64,000 nt of DNA, taken from the NCBI GenBank assembly GCA_005889135.1, contig VBEK01000138.1, forward strand, positions 21,921 through 85,920. The letters are read 5' to 3'. Positions 46,985 through 54,772 of this stretch are shown piece after piece. How positions within the stretch are numbered: position 1 is the first letter of the stretch; each line of letters begins with the position of its first letter. This stretch comes from Chloroflexota bacterium (lineage in GTDB: Bacteria > Chloroflexota > Dormibacteria > Dormibacterales > Dormibacteraceae). Made by a program: the position numbers and the translations under genes. The notes below the pieces were generated by a model, which worked only from the letters and a program-made list of their open reading frames with translations, searched no databases and was not told the DNA's origin.

Positions 46985-47052
46985 CCCCGCCAGATCGGAG
47001 GCTTCGCCGAGATTTGGCGGGGCCCCCTCATGATGGCCGCTAGATTAATCGG

Positions 47053-48084
47053 GTGGTGCCGATCGACTTTCGCTCCGACACCGTCGCGATGCCGAGCCCG
47101 GAGATGCGCAAGGCCATGGTCGAGGCGCCCCTCGGCGACGACGTCTTCGGCGACGACCCCACCACCAACCGGCTGATGGAGGTCGCCGCGGAGCGTATGG
47201 GCAAGGAGGCGGCCACCTTCGTGCCCAGCGGCACCATGGGCAACCTGATCGGCATCGCCGTCAACGCCCGCCGGGGCGAGGAGCTGATCGCGGACGCCGA
47301 CTCCCACGCCTTCTACTACGAGACGGCGGGGGCGGCGGCGGTCTGCGGGGTCCAGATCCGGCCTGTCGCGACGGAGGCCGGGGTGATGTCGCCGCGCCAG
47401 GTCGCGGAGGCGGTGCGCCCCCGCGACGATCCCCACCAGCCGATCAGCGCCGCGGTCACCTTCGAGAACACCCACAACCGGCATGGCGGGGTCGCCTGGC
47501 CGCTCGAGGCGCTCCGCGCGGCGAGCGACGCTGCGCACGCCCAGGGCCTTCGCGTCCATCTCGACGGGGCGCGCATCTTCAATGCCGCCGTCGCCCTGGG
47601 CGTACCCGCAGCCGAGATCGCGGCAGGCGCGGACACGGTGACCTTCTGCCTGTCGAAGGGGCTCGCGTGCCCCGTCGGGAGCATCTTCTGCGGCTCCGCA
47701 GAGGACGTCGAGGAGGCAAAACGGTGGCGCAAGCGCCTGGGCGGTGGGATGCGGCAGGTCGGCGTGCTCGCTGCTGCCGGTTTGATCGCGCTCGACCAGA
47801 TGGTCGACCGTCTGGCTGAGGACCACGCCAACGCGCGCACGCTCGCGGAAGGACTGTCAGAGCTGCCGGGCGTGCGGTGCGACCTCTCGCGGGTGCAGAC
47901 CAACCTCGTCTACTTCGACGTCGAGACGATGCCCGCCCCGGGGTTCCTCGACGAGTGCGCGAAACGAGGCGTGATCAGCGAGCCGACCGGGCCGCACACC
48001 GTTCGCTTCGTGACCCACTACGGGATCGACGCAGAGGACATCCAGACGGCGCTGAAGGTCTGCGAGGAAGTCCTGACCGCTTAG
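47053..48084 (+). CDS. Threonine aldolase (low-specificity L-threonine aldolase family)
   Basis: A 343-residue PLP enzyme splitting threonine or allo-threonine to glycine and acetaldehyde. I-D-F-R-S-D-T-V at the start, G-D-D-V-F-G-D-D-P-T near residue 30, H-L-D-G-A-R-I-F-N-A near 175 and the Schiff-base Lys in F-C-L-S-K-G-L-A-C-P-V-G-S are diagnostic. The glycine produced would feed purine synthesis. Two successive GTGs (47053, 47056) are possible starts. TAGATT at 47041-47046 lies just before them and no ribosome site is seen. Confidence 0.93.
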   Translation: MVPIDFRSDTVAMPSPEMRKAMVEAPLGDDVFGDDPTTNRLMEVAAERMGKEAATFVPSGTMGNLIGIAVNARRGEELIADADSHAFYYETAGAAAVCGVQIRPVATEAGVMSPRQVAEAVRPRDDPHQPISAAVTFENTHNRHGGVAWPLEALRAASDAAHAQGLRVHLDGARIFNAAVALGVPAAEIAAGADTVTFCLSKGLACPVGSIFCGSAEDVEEAKRWRKRLGGGMRQVGVLAAAGLIALDQMVDRLAEDHANARTLAEGLSELPGVRCDLSRVQTNLVYFDVETMPAPGFLDECAKRGVISEPTGPHTVRFVTHYGIDAEDIQTALKVCEEVLTA

Positions 48085-48989
48085 GCGAGCAGCGAGGCCA
48101 GCAGCGCGGGCTCGATGTTGCCGCCGCTGACCACGGCGACGGTCGTCGGTCCTGGCGGGAGCTGCTCGAGGGCCGCGTAAGCGAGCGCCCCTGCGCCTTC
48201 GGCCACCACCTTCGCCTTCGCCGCAAGCTCGGGAATCGCCGACTTGAGCCGCGGCTCGGGGACCACGAGCCACCGGTCGACGAGCTCTTTCAAGAGCTCG
48301 AACATCCGCGCGTCGTAAGGCGCGGTCGTGCCATCGGCGATCGTCTCCGGCTTGACCGCGACTGGACCACCCGCCTCGAAGACCCGCGGCCACATCGGAT
48401 AGCCGTCGGACTGCACGCCGATAACCTCGACGTTCGGCTTGACAGCTTTGAGCGCGGACGCCGTCCCACTGATGAGGCCGCCTCCGCCGACCGCGACCAG
48501 GACCCTCTCGACCTCGGGCACGTCCTCCCAAAGCTCCAGGCCCACCCCTCCGTGGCCGGCGATGACCTCGGGCTCGGCGAAGGGGTGGATGAAGATCTCC
48601 TGCTCCCCACGCCAGCGCTCATCGGCGAGCCAGCGAAGCATCTCGTCGCGTGGCATCAGCACCGGTGTGGCGCCCCAGCGCTTGACACCCTCGAGCTTGG
48701 GCGCCGGGGCGGTGTCGTACATCACGACGCGGCAGGGGACGCCGAGCGTGTGGGCGACGTATGCGCACGCCAGGGCGGCGTTGCCGGCGCTGACGGTGAT
48801 GAGACCTTTGGCGAGATCGTCTGGAGGCGTCGCCAGCGCGGCGGCGAAGAAGCCGCGGACCTTGAAGCTGCCGGCCGGCTGGAGGCATTCCAACTTCAGC
48901 ATCGCCCCTTCGACAGGGACCAGCGGCGAGCGCAGCACGTGGGGCCGCGCACGCTCCGCGGCCGTGCGGATGCGCTCGATCGGAATCAC
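48081..48989 (-). CDS. Threonine/serine dehydratase-like PLP enzyme
   Basis: A 302-residue fold-type II PLP enzyme. The Lys lies in Q-P-A-G-S-F-K-V-R-G near residue 42; S-A-G-N-A-A-L-A near 68 and the phosphate loop V-G-G-G-G-L-I-S-G near 168 complete the site. It resembles threonine dehydratase and serine racemase, without a C-terminal ACT domain, so it would not be isoleucine-inhibited. It lies tail-to-tail with threonine aldolase with overlapping stops, so two threonine-consuming enzymes are neighbours. The GTG start at 48989 is probable. Confidence 0.88.
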   Translation of the reverse strand: MIPIERIRTAAERARPHVLRSPLVPVEGAMLKLECLQPAGSFKVRGFFAAALATPPDDLAKGLITVSAGNAALACAYVAHTLGVPCRVVMYDTAPAPKLEGVKRWGATPVLMPRDEMLRWLADERWRGEQEIFIHPFAEPEVIAGHGGVGLELWEDVPEVERVLVAVGGGGLISGTASALKAVKPNVEVIGVQSDGYPMWPRVFEAGGPVAVKPETIADGTTAPYDARMFELLKELVDRWLVVPEPRLKSAIPELAAKAKVVAEGAGALAYAALEQLPPGPTTVAVVSGGNIEPALLASLLA

Positions 48990-49004
48990 CGGATAATGCT
49001 ATTC

Positions 49005-49250
49005 GTGCCGATCTACGAGTACAGGTGCGAGGAGTGCGGCAAGCGATCGTCAGCCCTGCTCGGCAGCTACGCCTCGCCGGACCCCGCCTGCCCGCACTGC
49101 GGCAAGCCCGCGTTGCGCCGGCTCGTCTCCACGTTCGCGACGGTCAGCTCGGGCGACGGCGGGGGTGATGACGACTTCGGGGGCGGCGAGGACGCCTTCG
49201 GCGGCGAAGGCGGCGACGACGACTTCAGCGCCGGGGACGACGACTTCTAG
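49005..49250 (+). CDS. FmdB family zinc-ribbon protein
   Basis: An 81-residue protein with the FmdB opening P-I-Y-E-Y-R-C-E-E-C-G and a second pair C-P-H-C-G, making one zinc ribbon in residues 1-45. The tail is Gly/Asp-rich (D-D-D-F-G-G-G-E). The role of the family is not firmly known. GTG 49005 fits the family start; ATG 48996 would add three residues. GATAAT at 48992-48997 is 7 bases before the GTG, so the message may be leaderless. Confidence 0.85.
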   Translation: MPIYEYRCEECGKRSSALLGSYASPDPACPHCGKPALRRLVSTFATVSSGDGGGDDDFGGGEDAFGGEGGDDDFSAGDDDF

Positions 49251-50638
49251 GTAGAGGCCAGGCCCAACACCTCGTTCGCGGCCTTGATCAGCTCGCGCCG
49301 ATGTGTCTCGTCGCGGGCAAAGATCCGGAACAGGGCCATGCGCACGGGCAGTCGCCGGAAGAGATCGAGCACGCGGCTCTGCTGGTAGCGGCCCTCGAGC
49401 GGCTCGTAGAAGAGGATGTCCGCCGTCTCGGTCATGGGGTTGAACGCGCGCGACTCCTGCGCGGCGACGTCGACCTCGAACTCGATGTGACCTAGCTTCG
49501 CCGGCAGGTGCTCGCGGATCTGCTGCGCAAACTCCTGCCGCGTCACGCTCAGGGCCTGGGGCGGGATGTCTCGAGCGTCGGTGTGCCCCTGGTAGATCAG
49601 CCTCCACTTGAGCTTGCGGGCGACCACCGCCGCCCACGCCTGTCCGAGCTCGCGACGGGCCGGGTCGCCGTCGCCGTGCGCCCACCGGTCGACGTCGGAT
49701 AGCAGCGACCATTCGGTCAGCGCCTGGAAGCGGTCGACTCGCTCGAGCGGGTTGCCGCCGAGCAGCAGCTCGAGCGTCGGCCGGAAGACCTCGCGCAGCT
49801 GCAGGTCGATGCGGCGCACGGTGCGGTGGAAGTAGACCTGGTGATAGAGGTAAAGGCGCGAGTTGAGGAACATGTAGAGCGCCTCGGCGCCGTGCGCATG
49901 GAGCGTGAGGCCCCGCTCCGAGATGAACGAGTAGTGGACGATCCTCTGCACGTCGACCGGACCCGCGGCGACGCCACATATATAGGAATCGCGAGGGACG
50001 TAATCCATGTTGTCGGCGGAGAAGGCGCCGACCAGCGCCGGGCGCAGGGCCGCCAGCCACTTCGGAGGCTCGAAGCCGTCGAGCTCGCGCGACGAGATCA
50101 GGTAGGCGACCCAGCGAGGGTCGACCCGCTCCCCACGCTCGAAGTCGGCGGTGGGCGACGCCCCAAGCTCCGCGACCTGGTCCGCCAGGGCGCCGGTGAC
50201 GAGGGCTCGGCCGACGTCCTCGTGGTCGAGGTCCCAGGTGTCGAGGTAGTTCTCGTCGAAGAAGTGGCCGAACGGACCGTGGCCGACGTCGTGCAGCAGA
50301 CCCGCCATCCGCATCGTCTCCTCGACCAGCTGCGCGGACGGCGCGTCCGGGCACGCGACCTTGAGCGAGGGGTAGAGGTGGCGCGCCCACTCGCCGGCGA
50401 GGTGCATCGCCCCCAGCGCGTGCTGGAACCGCGAGTGCTCGGCCGTGGCGAACACCCACCACGCGCTCTGCAGCTGGTGGATGCGGCGCAGCCGCTGCAG
50501 CCACGCGGCGTCGACGAGGTCCTGCTCCGCGGCCTGACCCGGCACCCCGCCCGGCCCGCCCTTGGTGATGCGAAGGTATCGATAGATGGGATCGGACGAC
50601 AGATTGACCCGCGAATACTCCGACCGAGCCTCGGCCAC
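49247..50638 (-). CDS. HD-domain phosphohydrolase (dNTPase/SAMHD1-like family)
   Basis: About 463 residues from GTG 50638 (a TTG at 50671 would add 11). The HD metal site is visible as E-H-S-R-F-Q-H-A-L-G, then A-G-L-L-H-D-V-G-H-G-P-F-G-H near residue 120, with a later Asp in S-A-D-N-M-D-Y. This layout fits the deoxynucleoside triphosphate triphosphohydrolase-like proteins. Hydrolysis of dNTPs is inferred from the family, not shown. The start is divergent from DUF309 with almost no gap, and the end overlaps FmdB by four bases. Confidence 0.85.
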   Translation of the reverse strand: MAEARSEYSRVNLSSDPIYRYLRITKGGPGGVPGQAAEQDLVDAAWLQRLRRIHQLQSAWWVFATAEHSRFQHALGAMHLAGEWARHLYPSLKVACPDAPSAQLVEETMRMAGLLHDVGHGPFGHFFDENYLDTWDLDHEDVGRALVTGALADQVAELGASPTADFERGERVDPRWVAYLISSRELDGFEPPKWLAALRPALVGAFSADNMDYVPRDSYICGVAAGPVDVQRIVHYSFISERGLTLHAHGAEALYMFLNSRLYLYHQVYFHRTVRRIDLQLREVFRPTLELLLGGNPLERVDRFQALTEWSLLSDVDRWAHGDGDPARRELGQAWAAVVARKLKWRLIYQGHTDARDIPPQALSVTRQEFAQQIREHLPAKLGHIEFEVDVAAQESRAFNPMTETADILFYEPLEGRYQQSRVLDLFRRLPVRMALFRIFARDETHRRELIKAANEVLGLAST

Positions 50639-50648
50639 GAGCCGATTA

Positions 50649-50981
50649 TTGCGGGGCGTCGAGCTTTTCAACAGCGGGCGCTACTGGGAGGCGCACGAAG
50701 TGTGGGAGGAGGAGTGGACGCCCGACCGCAAAGGTCCTGACTCGGGCTTCTACAAAGGCCTGATCCAGGTCGCCGCGGGTTGCCTGCACTACACGCGCCG
50801 CAACCGCCGCGGCGCGGTCAACAAGTGGCGCAGCGGCGCCGGCTACCTGCGGCCCTACTTGCCCGCCCACCACGGGATCAGCCTGTCGCCGCTCGTGGAG
50901 GCGGTGGACTCCTTCGCCGCGGCGACGTCGGGACACGGGTGGCCCGAGCTCGCGATGCCGCGGATCGAGGTTCAGGAGTAA
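50649..50981 (+). CDS. DUF309 domain protein
   Basis: About 110 residues. The core G-V-E-L-F-N-S-G-R-Y-W-E-A-H-E-V-W-E-E-E-W, a Y-K-G-L-I-Q-V-A-A-G segment and an A-V-N-K-W segment are the DUF309 helices; function is unknown. TTG 50649 is chosen because it avoids overlap with the divergent HD gene and matches the usual opening; an ATG at 50586 would extend it by 21 residues across that gene. Its end overlaps the convergent molybdopterin-binding gene by 10 bases. Confidence 0.8.
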   Translation: MRGVELFNSGRYWEAHEVWEEEWTPDRKGPDSGFYKGLIQVAAGCLHYTRRNRRGAVNKWRSGAGYLRPYLPAHHGISLSPLVEAVDSFAAATSGHGWPELAMPRIEVQE

Positions 50982-51964
50982 GGAGGGAAGCGCCGGCCTG
51001 CCCCCGCCTCGATCAGGCCGCCGTGGCCCAGACGCAAAAGGTCCTTGGCGTCAGCGCGGCCGTAGGCGAAGACGAACGGGAGCAGCAGGTCGAGCGAGCT
51101 GTTGCGCCCGAAACCCGCGCAGGACGCGACCCCGACCACCGTAGCCGCGCCCAGCCGGCCCAGCCACAGCATGCTTCCGGGGTGCATGGGCGCGCCGAGC
51201 TGGAGGAGCTCCCCGCCCGCGGCCGGCAGCTCCGCGTAGGCCGGGTCGAGCGGGTCGATGGCGGAGGCGCCGGCGAAGAGAACGAGGTCGGCCCCCGCCT
51301 CCAGGGCTTCGCGGTACGTGGCCGCCACCGCCCGGCCTGTGCGGGCCACCTCCCGGACGGCCCGCACGTCGGCGCCGTACCAGCCCAGCTTGGCCGTCAC
51401 CGCGGCGCGGAAAAGCTCGCGCGCCTTGGGCTTGAGTCGTTCGGTCGCGACCACGAAAGTCTTCAGAGGCCGGAAGGCCAGCAGCTCGACCGCTGGACCC
51501 TGCTCGTGGCACAGACGCTCCGCCTGTTCGACGAGGCTACCCGGGACCGCGACCGGCGTCACCTTGCAGCCCGCGACTTCCTCGCCCTCCGCGACGGCCT
51601 GGCCGTCCATCAGGGTGAAGACGCAGAGCTGGCCGAGCCCGTTGATCGCGTCGACCACCCCGCCGCGCACGCGCACCAGGCCGCGGCGGCGGGCCACGAG
51701 CCGGGCCTGGCTCTGGACGGGAGTCGTGGGCTCGAGCCCAGGCCCCGCCAGCGCGGACGCGAGGCGCGCGGCGGCCACGTCCTCATGCAGGTCGCCAGGC
51801 TCGAGGGCGACGACGTGCACCTCGCCGCTCTGGTGCACCCTGTCGAGGTGCTTCGCCTCGAGCACGGTGCCTTTGCGAAGGTCGGGCCCGAGGTCGTGGA
51901 CGAGCACGCGTCCTTCTATGTCACCGGCGGTCGCGGAACGTCCTTCCAGGCGCAGGGCTTTCAC
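50972..51964 (-). CDS. Molybdopterin-binding (MoeA/MoCF-like) protein
   Basis: A 330-residue protein. The C-terminal half holds a MoCF-type domain: D-L-V-L-F-A-G-A-S-A-I-D-P-L-D near residue 230 and L-G-A-P-M-H-P-G-S-M-L-W-L-G near 265. The last resembles the proteins fused to MobA in some proteobacteria, but no transferase part is present here. The N-terminal half (K-A-L-R-L-E-G, V-R-V-R-G-G-V-V-D) is like the same family. It may bind or hand over molybdenum cofactor; no molybdoenzyme lies nearby, so the role is uncertain. Confidence 0.75.
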   Translation of the reverse strand: MKALRLEGRSATAGDIEGRVLVHDLGPDLRKGTVLEAKHLDRVHQSGEVHVVALEPGDLHEDVAAARLASALAGPGLEPTTPVQSQARLVARRRGLVRVRGGVVDAINGLGQLCVFTLMDGQAVAEGEEVAGCKVTPVAVPGSLVEQAERLCHEQGPAVELLAFRPLKTFVVATERLKPKARELFRAAVTAKLGWYGADVRAVREVARTGRAVAATYREALEAGADLVLFAGASAIDPLDPAYAELPAAGGELLQLGAPMHPGSMLWLGRLGAATVVGVASCAGFGRNSSLDLLLPFVFAYGRADAKDLLRLGHGGLIEAGAGRRFPPYS

Positions 51965-51987
51965 GTAACGATGAGGATAGAGATGGC

Positions 51988-53355
51988 ATGAAGCTGCCCT
52001 CCGTGCGCCTCTACAACACCTTCACCCGGCGGAAGGAGGAGCTCCGGCCGCTGCAACCAGGGGTGGTGCGGATCTACTCCTGCGGGCCGACGGTCTACCG
52101 CTACGCGCACGTCGGCAACCTGCGGACGTTCATGCTCCCGGATCTCCTGCGCCGCAGCCTCGATTACCTCGGTTACCGCACCGAGCAGGTGATGAACATC
52201 ACCGACGTCGGACACCTCACCGACGACACCTTCGACCGCGGCGAGGACAAGATGCTCGTCGCCGCGCGCCTGGAGAAGAAGTCGCCGGAGGAGATCGCGG
52301 CCGCGTACACCGCGGCCTTCCTCGACGACGTGCGCCTGTTGAACATCCGCCCGGCCGACCATTACCCGCGCGCCACCGCCTACATCGCGGAGATGATCGC
52401 GCTGGTTGGGCGGCTGCTCGAGATGGGGCACGCATACGTCGTGGGCGGAAACGTGTACTACGACATCACGAGCTTTCCGGCCTACGGCCGGCTCTCGCGC
52501 AACACGGTCGAGAAGCTCGTCGCGGGTTACCGCGGCGAGCCGGACCCTCGCAAGCGCCATCCGGGCGACTTCACCCTGTGGAAGGCCGCCGGCGAGCACC
52601 GGACGCAGGTGTGGGACAGCCCGTGGGGCCCGGGCTTTCCCGGCTGGCACATCGAGTGCTCAGCGATGTCGATGTCGATCCTCGGCGACCGCTTCGACAT
52701 CCATACCGGAGGCGCTGACAATGTCTTTCCACATCACGAGGCGGAGATCGCGCAGTCGGAGGCGATCGCCGGGCACCGCGTCGTCAGCCTGTGGATGCAC
52801 GGCGGGCTGCTGATGCTCTCGGGGACGCGGATGGCGAAGTCCGCGGGCAACTTCTTCCGCGTCACCGAGCTCGAGGAGCAGGGCTTCGATCCACTGGCGT
52901 TCCGCTACCTCGCGCTGCAGGCGAAATACAGGTCTCCTCTCAACTTCAGCACCGAGGGGTTGGCGGGCGCAGACCGAGCGGTGCGGCAGCTGCGCGAGCG
53001 CGTGGCCGCGTGGTCGGGCGGCGACGGATCCGTCGACGCTGCTTTCGACGAGCGTTTTCGTGCTGCCCTCGCCGACGACCTCGACCTGCCGGCGGCGATG
53101 GCCATGGTCGCGGAGCTTGCCCGTTCCGACCTCGCCCCCGGCGTGAAGGCCGCGACGCTCCAAGCGTGGGACACGGTCCTGGGCCTCGACCTGAAGCGCG
53201 GCGCCATGGAGCGCGACCTGCCGCCGGGCGCCGCCGACCTCATCACTCAGCGCGAGAAGGCCCGCGCCGCAAAAGACTTCGCGACCGCGGACGCCCTCCG
53301 GGAAAGGCTGAAGAAGATGGGGGTGCGAGTCGCGGACGCCCCGCTGAAGGACTAA
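51988..53355 (+). CDS. cysS: Cysteinyl-tRNA synthetase
   Basis: A 455-residue class I synthetase. The HIGH-type motif is Y-A-H-V-G-N-L near residue 40, with the zinc Cys in S-C-G-P-T-V-Y. The KMSKS-type motif is R-M-A-K-S-A-G-N-F-F near 285, and H-I-E-C-S and H-H-E-A-E supply other zinc ligands. Length is normal, and a C-terminal tRNA-binding helical domain is present, which distinguishes it from the mycothiol ligase MshC. The stop codon TAA sits inside the first, partial unit of palindrome array C. Confidence 0.95.
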   Translation: MKLPSVRLYNTFTRRKEELRPLQPGVVRIYSCGPTVYRYAHVGNLRTFMLPDLLRRSLDYLGYRTEQVMNITDVGHLTDDTFDRGEDKMLVAARLEKKSPEEIAAAYTAAFLDDVRLLNIRPADHYPRATAYIAEMIALVGRLLEMGHAYVVGGNVYYDITSFPAYGRLSRNTVEKLVAGYRGEPDPRKRHPGDFTLWKAAGEHRTQVWDSPWGPGFPGWHIECSAMSMSILGDRFDIHTGGADNVFPHHEAEIAQSEAIAGHRVVSLWMHGGLLMLSGTRMAKSAGNFFRVTELEEQGFDPLAFRYLALQAKYRSPLNFSTEGLAGADRAVRQLRERVAAWSGGDGSVDAAFDERFRAALADDLDLPAAMAMVAELARSDLAPGVKAATLQAWDTVLGLDLKRGAMERDLPPGAADLITQREKARAAKDFATADALRERLKKMGVRVADAPLKD

Positions 53356-53525
53356 CGCATCTCGTGCTCCGGGACCCGCGTTAGTCGCGACTATCAAGGC
53401 ACCTCGTGCTCCCCGACCCGCGTTAGTCGCGACTATCGAGGCATCTCGCGCCCCAAGACTCGCGTTAGTCGCGACTATCGAGCTTTCTCGTGCGCCAGGA
53501 CCCGCGTTAGTCGCGACTATCGAGG
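53350..53525. repeat. Palindrome array C (period 42 bp), after cysS
   Basis: Perfect TAGTCGCGACTA copies start at 53382, 53424, 53466 and 53508, all 42 bases apart. Flanking bases are inverted relative to arrays A and B (here CGCGTTAGTCGCGACTATC). A partial copy begins at 53350, where GACTAA supplies the last codon and stop of cysS; its spacer (CATCTCGTGCTCC...) matches later spacers with a 3-base gap. From 53526 to 53604 no further gene is seen, only an A-rich patch. Confidence 0.9.
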
Positions 53526-53591
53526 GCCGGCCGCGCCGAAAAATTAGGAGCCGAACCTTGCGGCCCGGCCCCACGAGAGGAAGGGGTCTAG

Positions 53592-53618
53592 AAAAAACGC
53601 CCGGCTAGCGCTGCGGCG
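53592..53618 (-). terminator. Possible weak terminator of the sigma/membrane-protein unit
   Basis: On the minus strand a run of six T (53597-53592) follows a short GC stem of about 4 bp (53618-53598) at the end of the 53605 gene. The stem is weak, so this is tentative. Confidence 0.3.
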
Positions 53619-54156
53619 GGACGTTCACCGTCGTCTGGATCGGCGGGTCGGTCGGCTCGCGCTCGCCAGTCGTGCTCGGGTCCTTCGTCTTGTCCCTGGC
53701 ATGGTCGTTGGCGTTGCTGTTGCCCCCGTGCCCGTCGGACGACCCGTTGCCCTTGGTGTTTTCATCTCCGTTGCCGCTGCCCTGGCCGTGATGCCGGGCG
53801 TCGCTCGCGACCACCTGCCCGTGCTGACTGGCAAACGAGCTCACGCAGTCGCCGATGCCGTGCTGGCCGTCGGCGAGAGCCTTTTTGCAATCGGACACGT
53901 GCTGGCTGACCTGCTGACCCCAGTCGGCAGGGTTGATGCTCCCCGTCGTCGCCGCACCCGCGACCGTCACGGCCGCCGCGGCCGCCGCCACCCCAGTCAA
54001 CAGCTTGAGTGAGAGCGCAGCCCCGGCGCCCCCAAGCAGGGCGCGCACGGCGCTCCGCCGCCCGGGCGCCCGGCGCGGAGGGATCGTGCTCATGGCCGTC
54101 ACCGGATCGAGGACCCGGTGCAGCTCGGACTCCAGCTCGCGCTCGAGATCGCTCAT
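53605..54156 (-). CDS. Single-pass membrane protein following an ECF sigma factor
   Basis: A 183-residue protein. Residues 1-40 are cytoplasmic (D-L-E-R-E-L-E-S-E-L-H-R-V-L). A helix rich in Ala lies at about 50-72. The external part holds two Cys (S-D-C-K-K and G-D-C-V-S, about 20 residues apart) and a long disordered Gly/Asn/Asp/His stretch (G-N-G-D-E-N-T-K-G-N-G-S-S-D). It lies 49 bases downstream of the sigma gene on the same strand. An anti-sigma role is possible from context, but no known anti-sigma motif is seen. Confidence 0.7.
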   Translation of the reverse strand: MSDLERELESELHRVLDPVTAMSTIPPRRAPGRRSAVRALLGGAGAALSLKLLTGVAAAAAAVTVAGAATTGSINPADWGQQVSQHVSDCKKALADGQHGIGDCVSSFASQHGQVVASDARHHGQGSGNGDENTKGNGSSDGHGGNSNANDHARDKTKDPSTTGEREPTDPPIQTTVNVPPQR

Positions 54157-54205
54157 CTGTGAAAAGCCATAACGCCGACGTGCCCCACTCCAACCATTTT
54201 TGATC

Positions 54206-54745
54206 TCAGCGCCTGAGCACGGCTTGCAGCTGCCTGCGCGCCGCCGCGAGACGCGAGGCGACCGTCTGCTCGGGAATCCCCAGGGCCGCGGCGATCTCGC
54301 GGTTGCTGTAACCGTGGTAGTGGCGGAGCACGAGGGCGGCCGCCTGCCTGGTCGGCAGCCTCTTCATCGCCTTGATCAGGTCGGACCGCTCCGCCACCAT
54401 CGCGGGGTCAGGGCCGGGGGCCGGCCTGCCGAGCCGGCGCACGAGCTCGCCCGCCTGGCGCAGCTGCTGGTGGCGGCGATCCGAGATGGCGACGTTGATC
54501 GCGATCCGGTGCAGCCACGCCTCGGCTGACGCCTCCGGCCGCCACTCCTTCCACTTCCGGAACGCCCGCTCGTACGTCTCCTGGGCGCAGTCCTCCGCCG
54601 TCGCCCGGTCGCGGACGAGCGTGATCAGCGTGCCGAGGATGCGCCGGTAGGTGTTGCGGTAGAGGCGGTCGAAATCGACCTCGCTGCCGGGCGCGTAGGT
54701 CTCGGGGGCCGGCTTGTCCTTGACCGGGTCGTCTATTGACTGCAA
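54206..54745 (-). CDS. ECF-type RNA polymerase sigma factor
   Basis: A 179-residue sigma-70 family factor. Region 2 includes F-D-R-L-Y-R-N-T-Y-R-R-I-L-G-T, A-E-D-C-A-Q-E-T-Y-E-R-A-F and A-W-L-H-R-I-A-I-N-V-A. Region 4 has L-P-T-R-Q-A-A-A-L-V-L-R-H-Y-H-G-Y-S-N-R-E-I-A with the HTH I-P-E-Q-T-V-A-S-R-L. The TTG at 54745 is the likely start. It is divergent from the mrfA-like gene, with only 27 bases between starts, so the two promoters interleave. Confidence 0.9.
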   Translation of the reverse strand: MQSIDDPVKDKPAPETYAPGSEVDFDRLYRNTYRRILGTLITLVRDRATAEDCAQETYERAFRKWKEWRPEASAEAWLHRIAINVAISDRRHQQLRQAGELVRRLGRPAPGPDPAMVAERSDLIKAMKRLPTRQAAALVLRHYHGYSNREIAAALGIPEQTVASRLAAARRQLQAVLRR

Positions 54746-54771
54746 ACGAATGTTCGTCTAACCTCCGAACA
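54736..54771 (+). promoter_or_regulatory. mrfA promoter with an inverted repeat around the -10 box
   Basis: TTGACT (54736-54741) is a good -35 box. The hexamer TAACCT (54759-54764) is 17 bases later and 8 bases before the ATG at 54773, the same leaderless arrangement as at 6852 and 13236. The -10 region is framed by a perfect inverted repeat, TGTTCG (54751-54756) and CGAACA (54766-54771) with a 9-base spacer. A second match, CGAAC-AAAT-GTCCG (54766-54779), differs by one base from the Gram-positive LexA box CGAAC-N4-GTTCG and overlaps the start codon. Confidence 0.55.
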
Positions 54772-54772
54772 A

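Noticed and set aside
34177..53525. Palindrome arrays as CRISPR
   Set aside because: The repeated part is only 12 bp, spacers are homologous to each other, arrays are very short and no cas gene is present.
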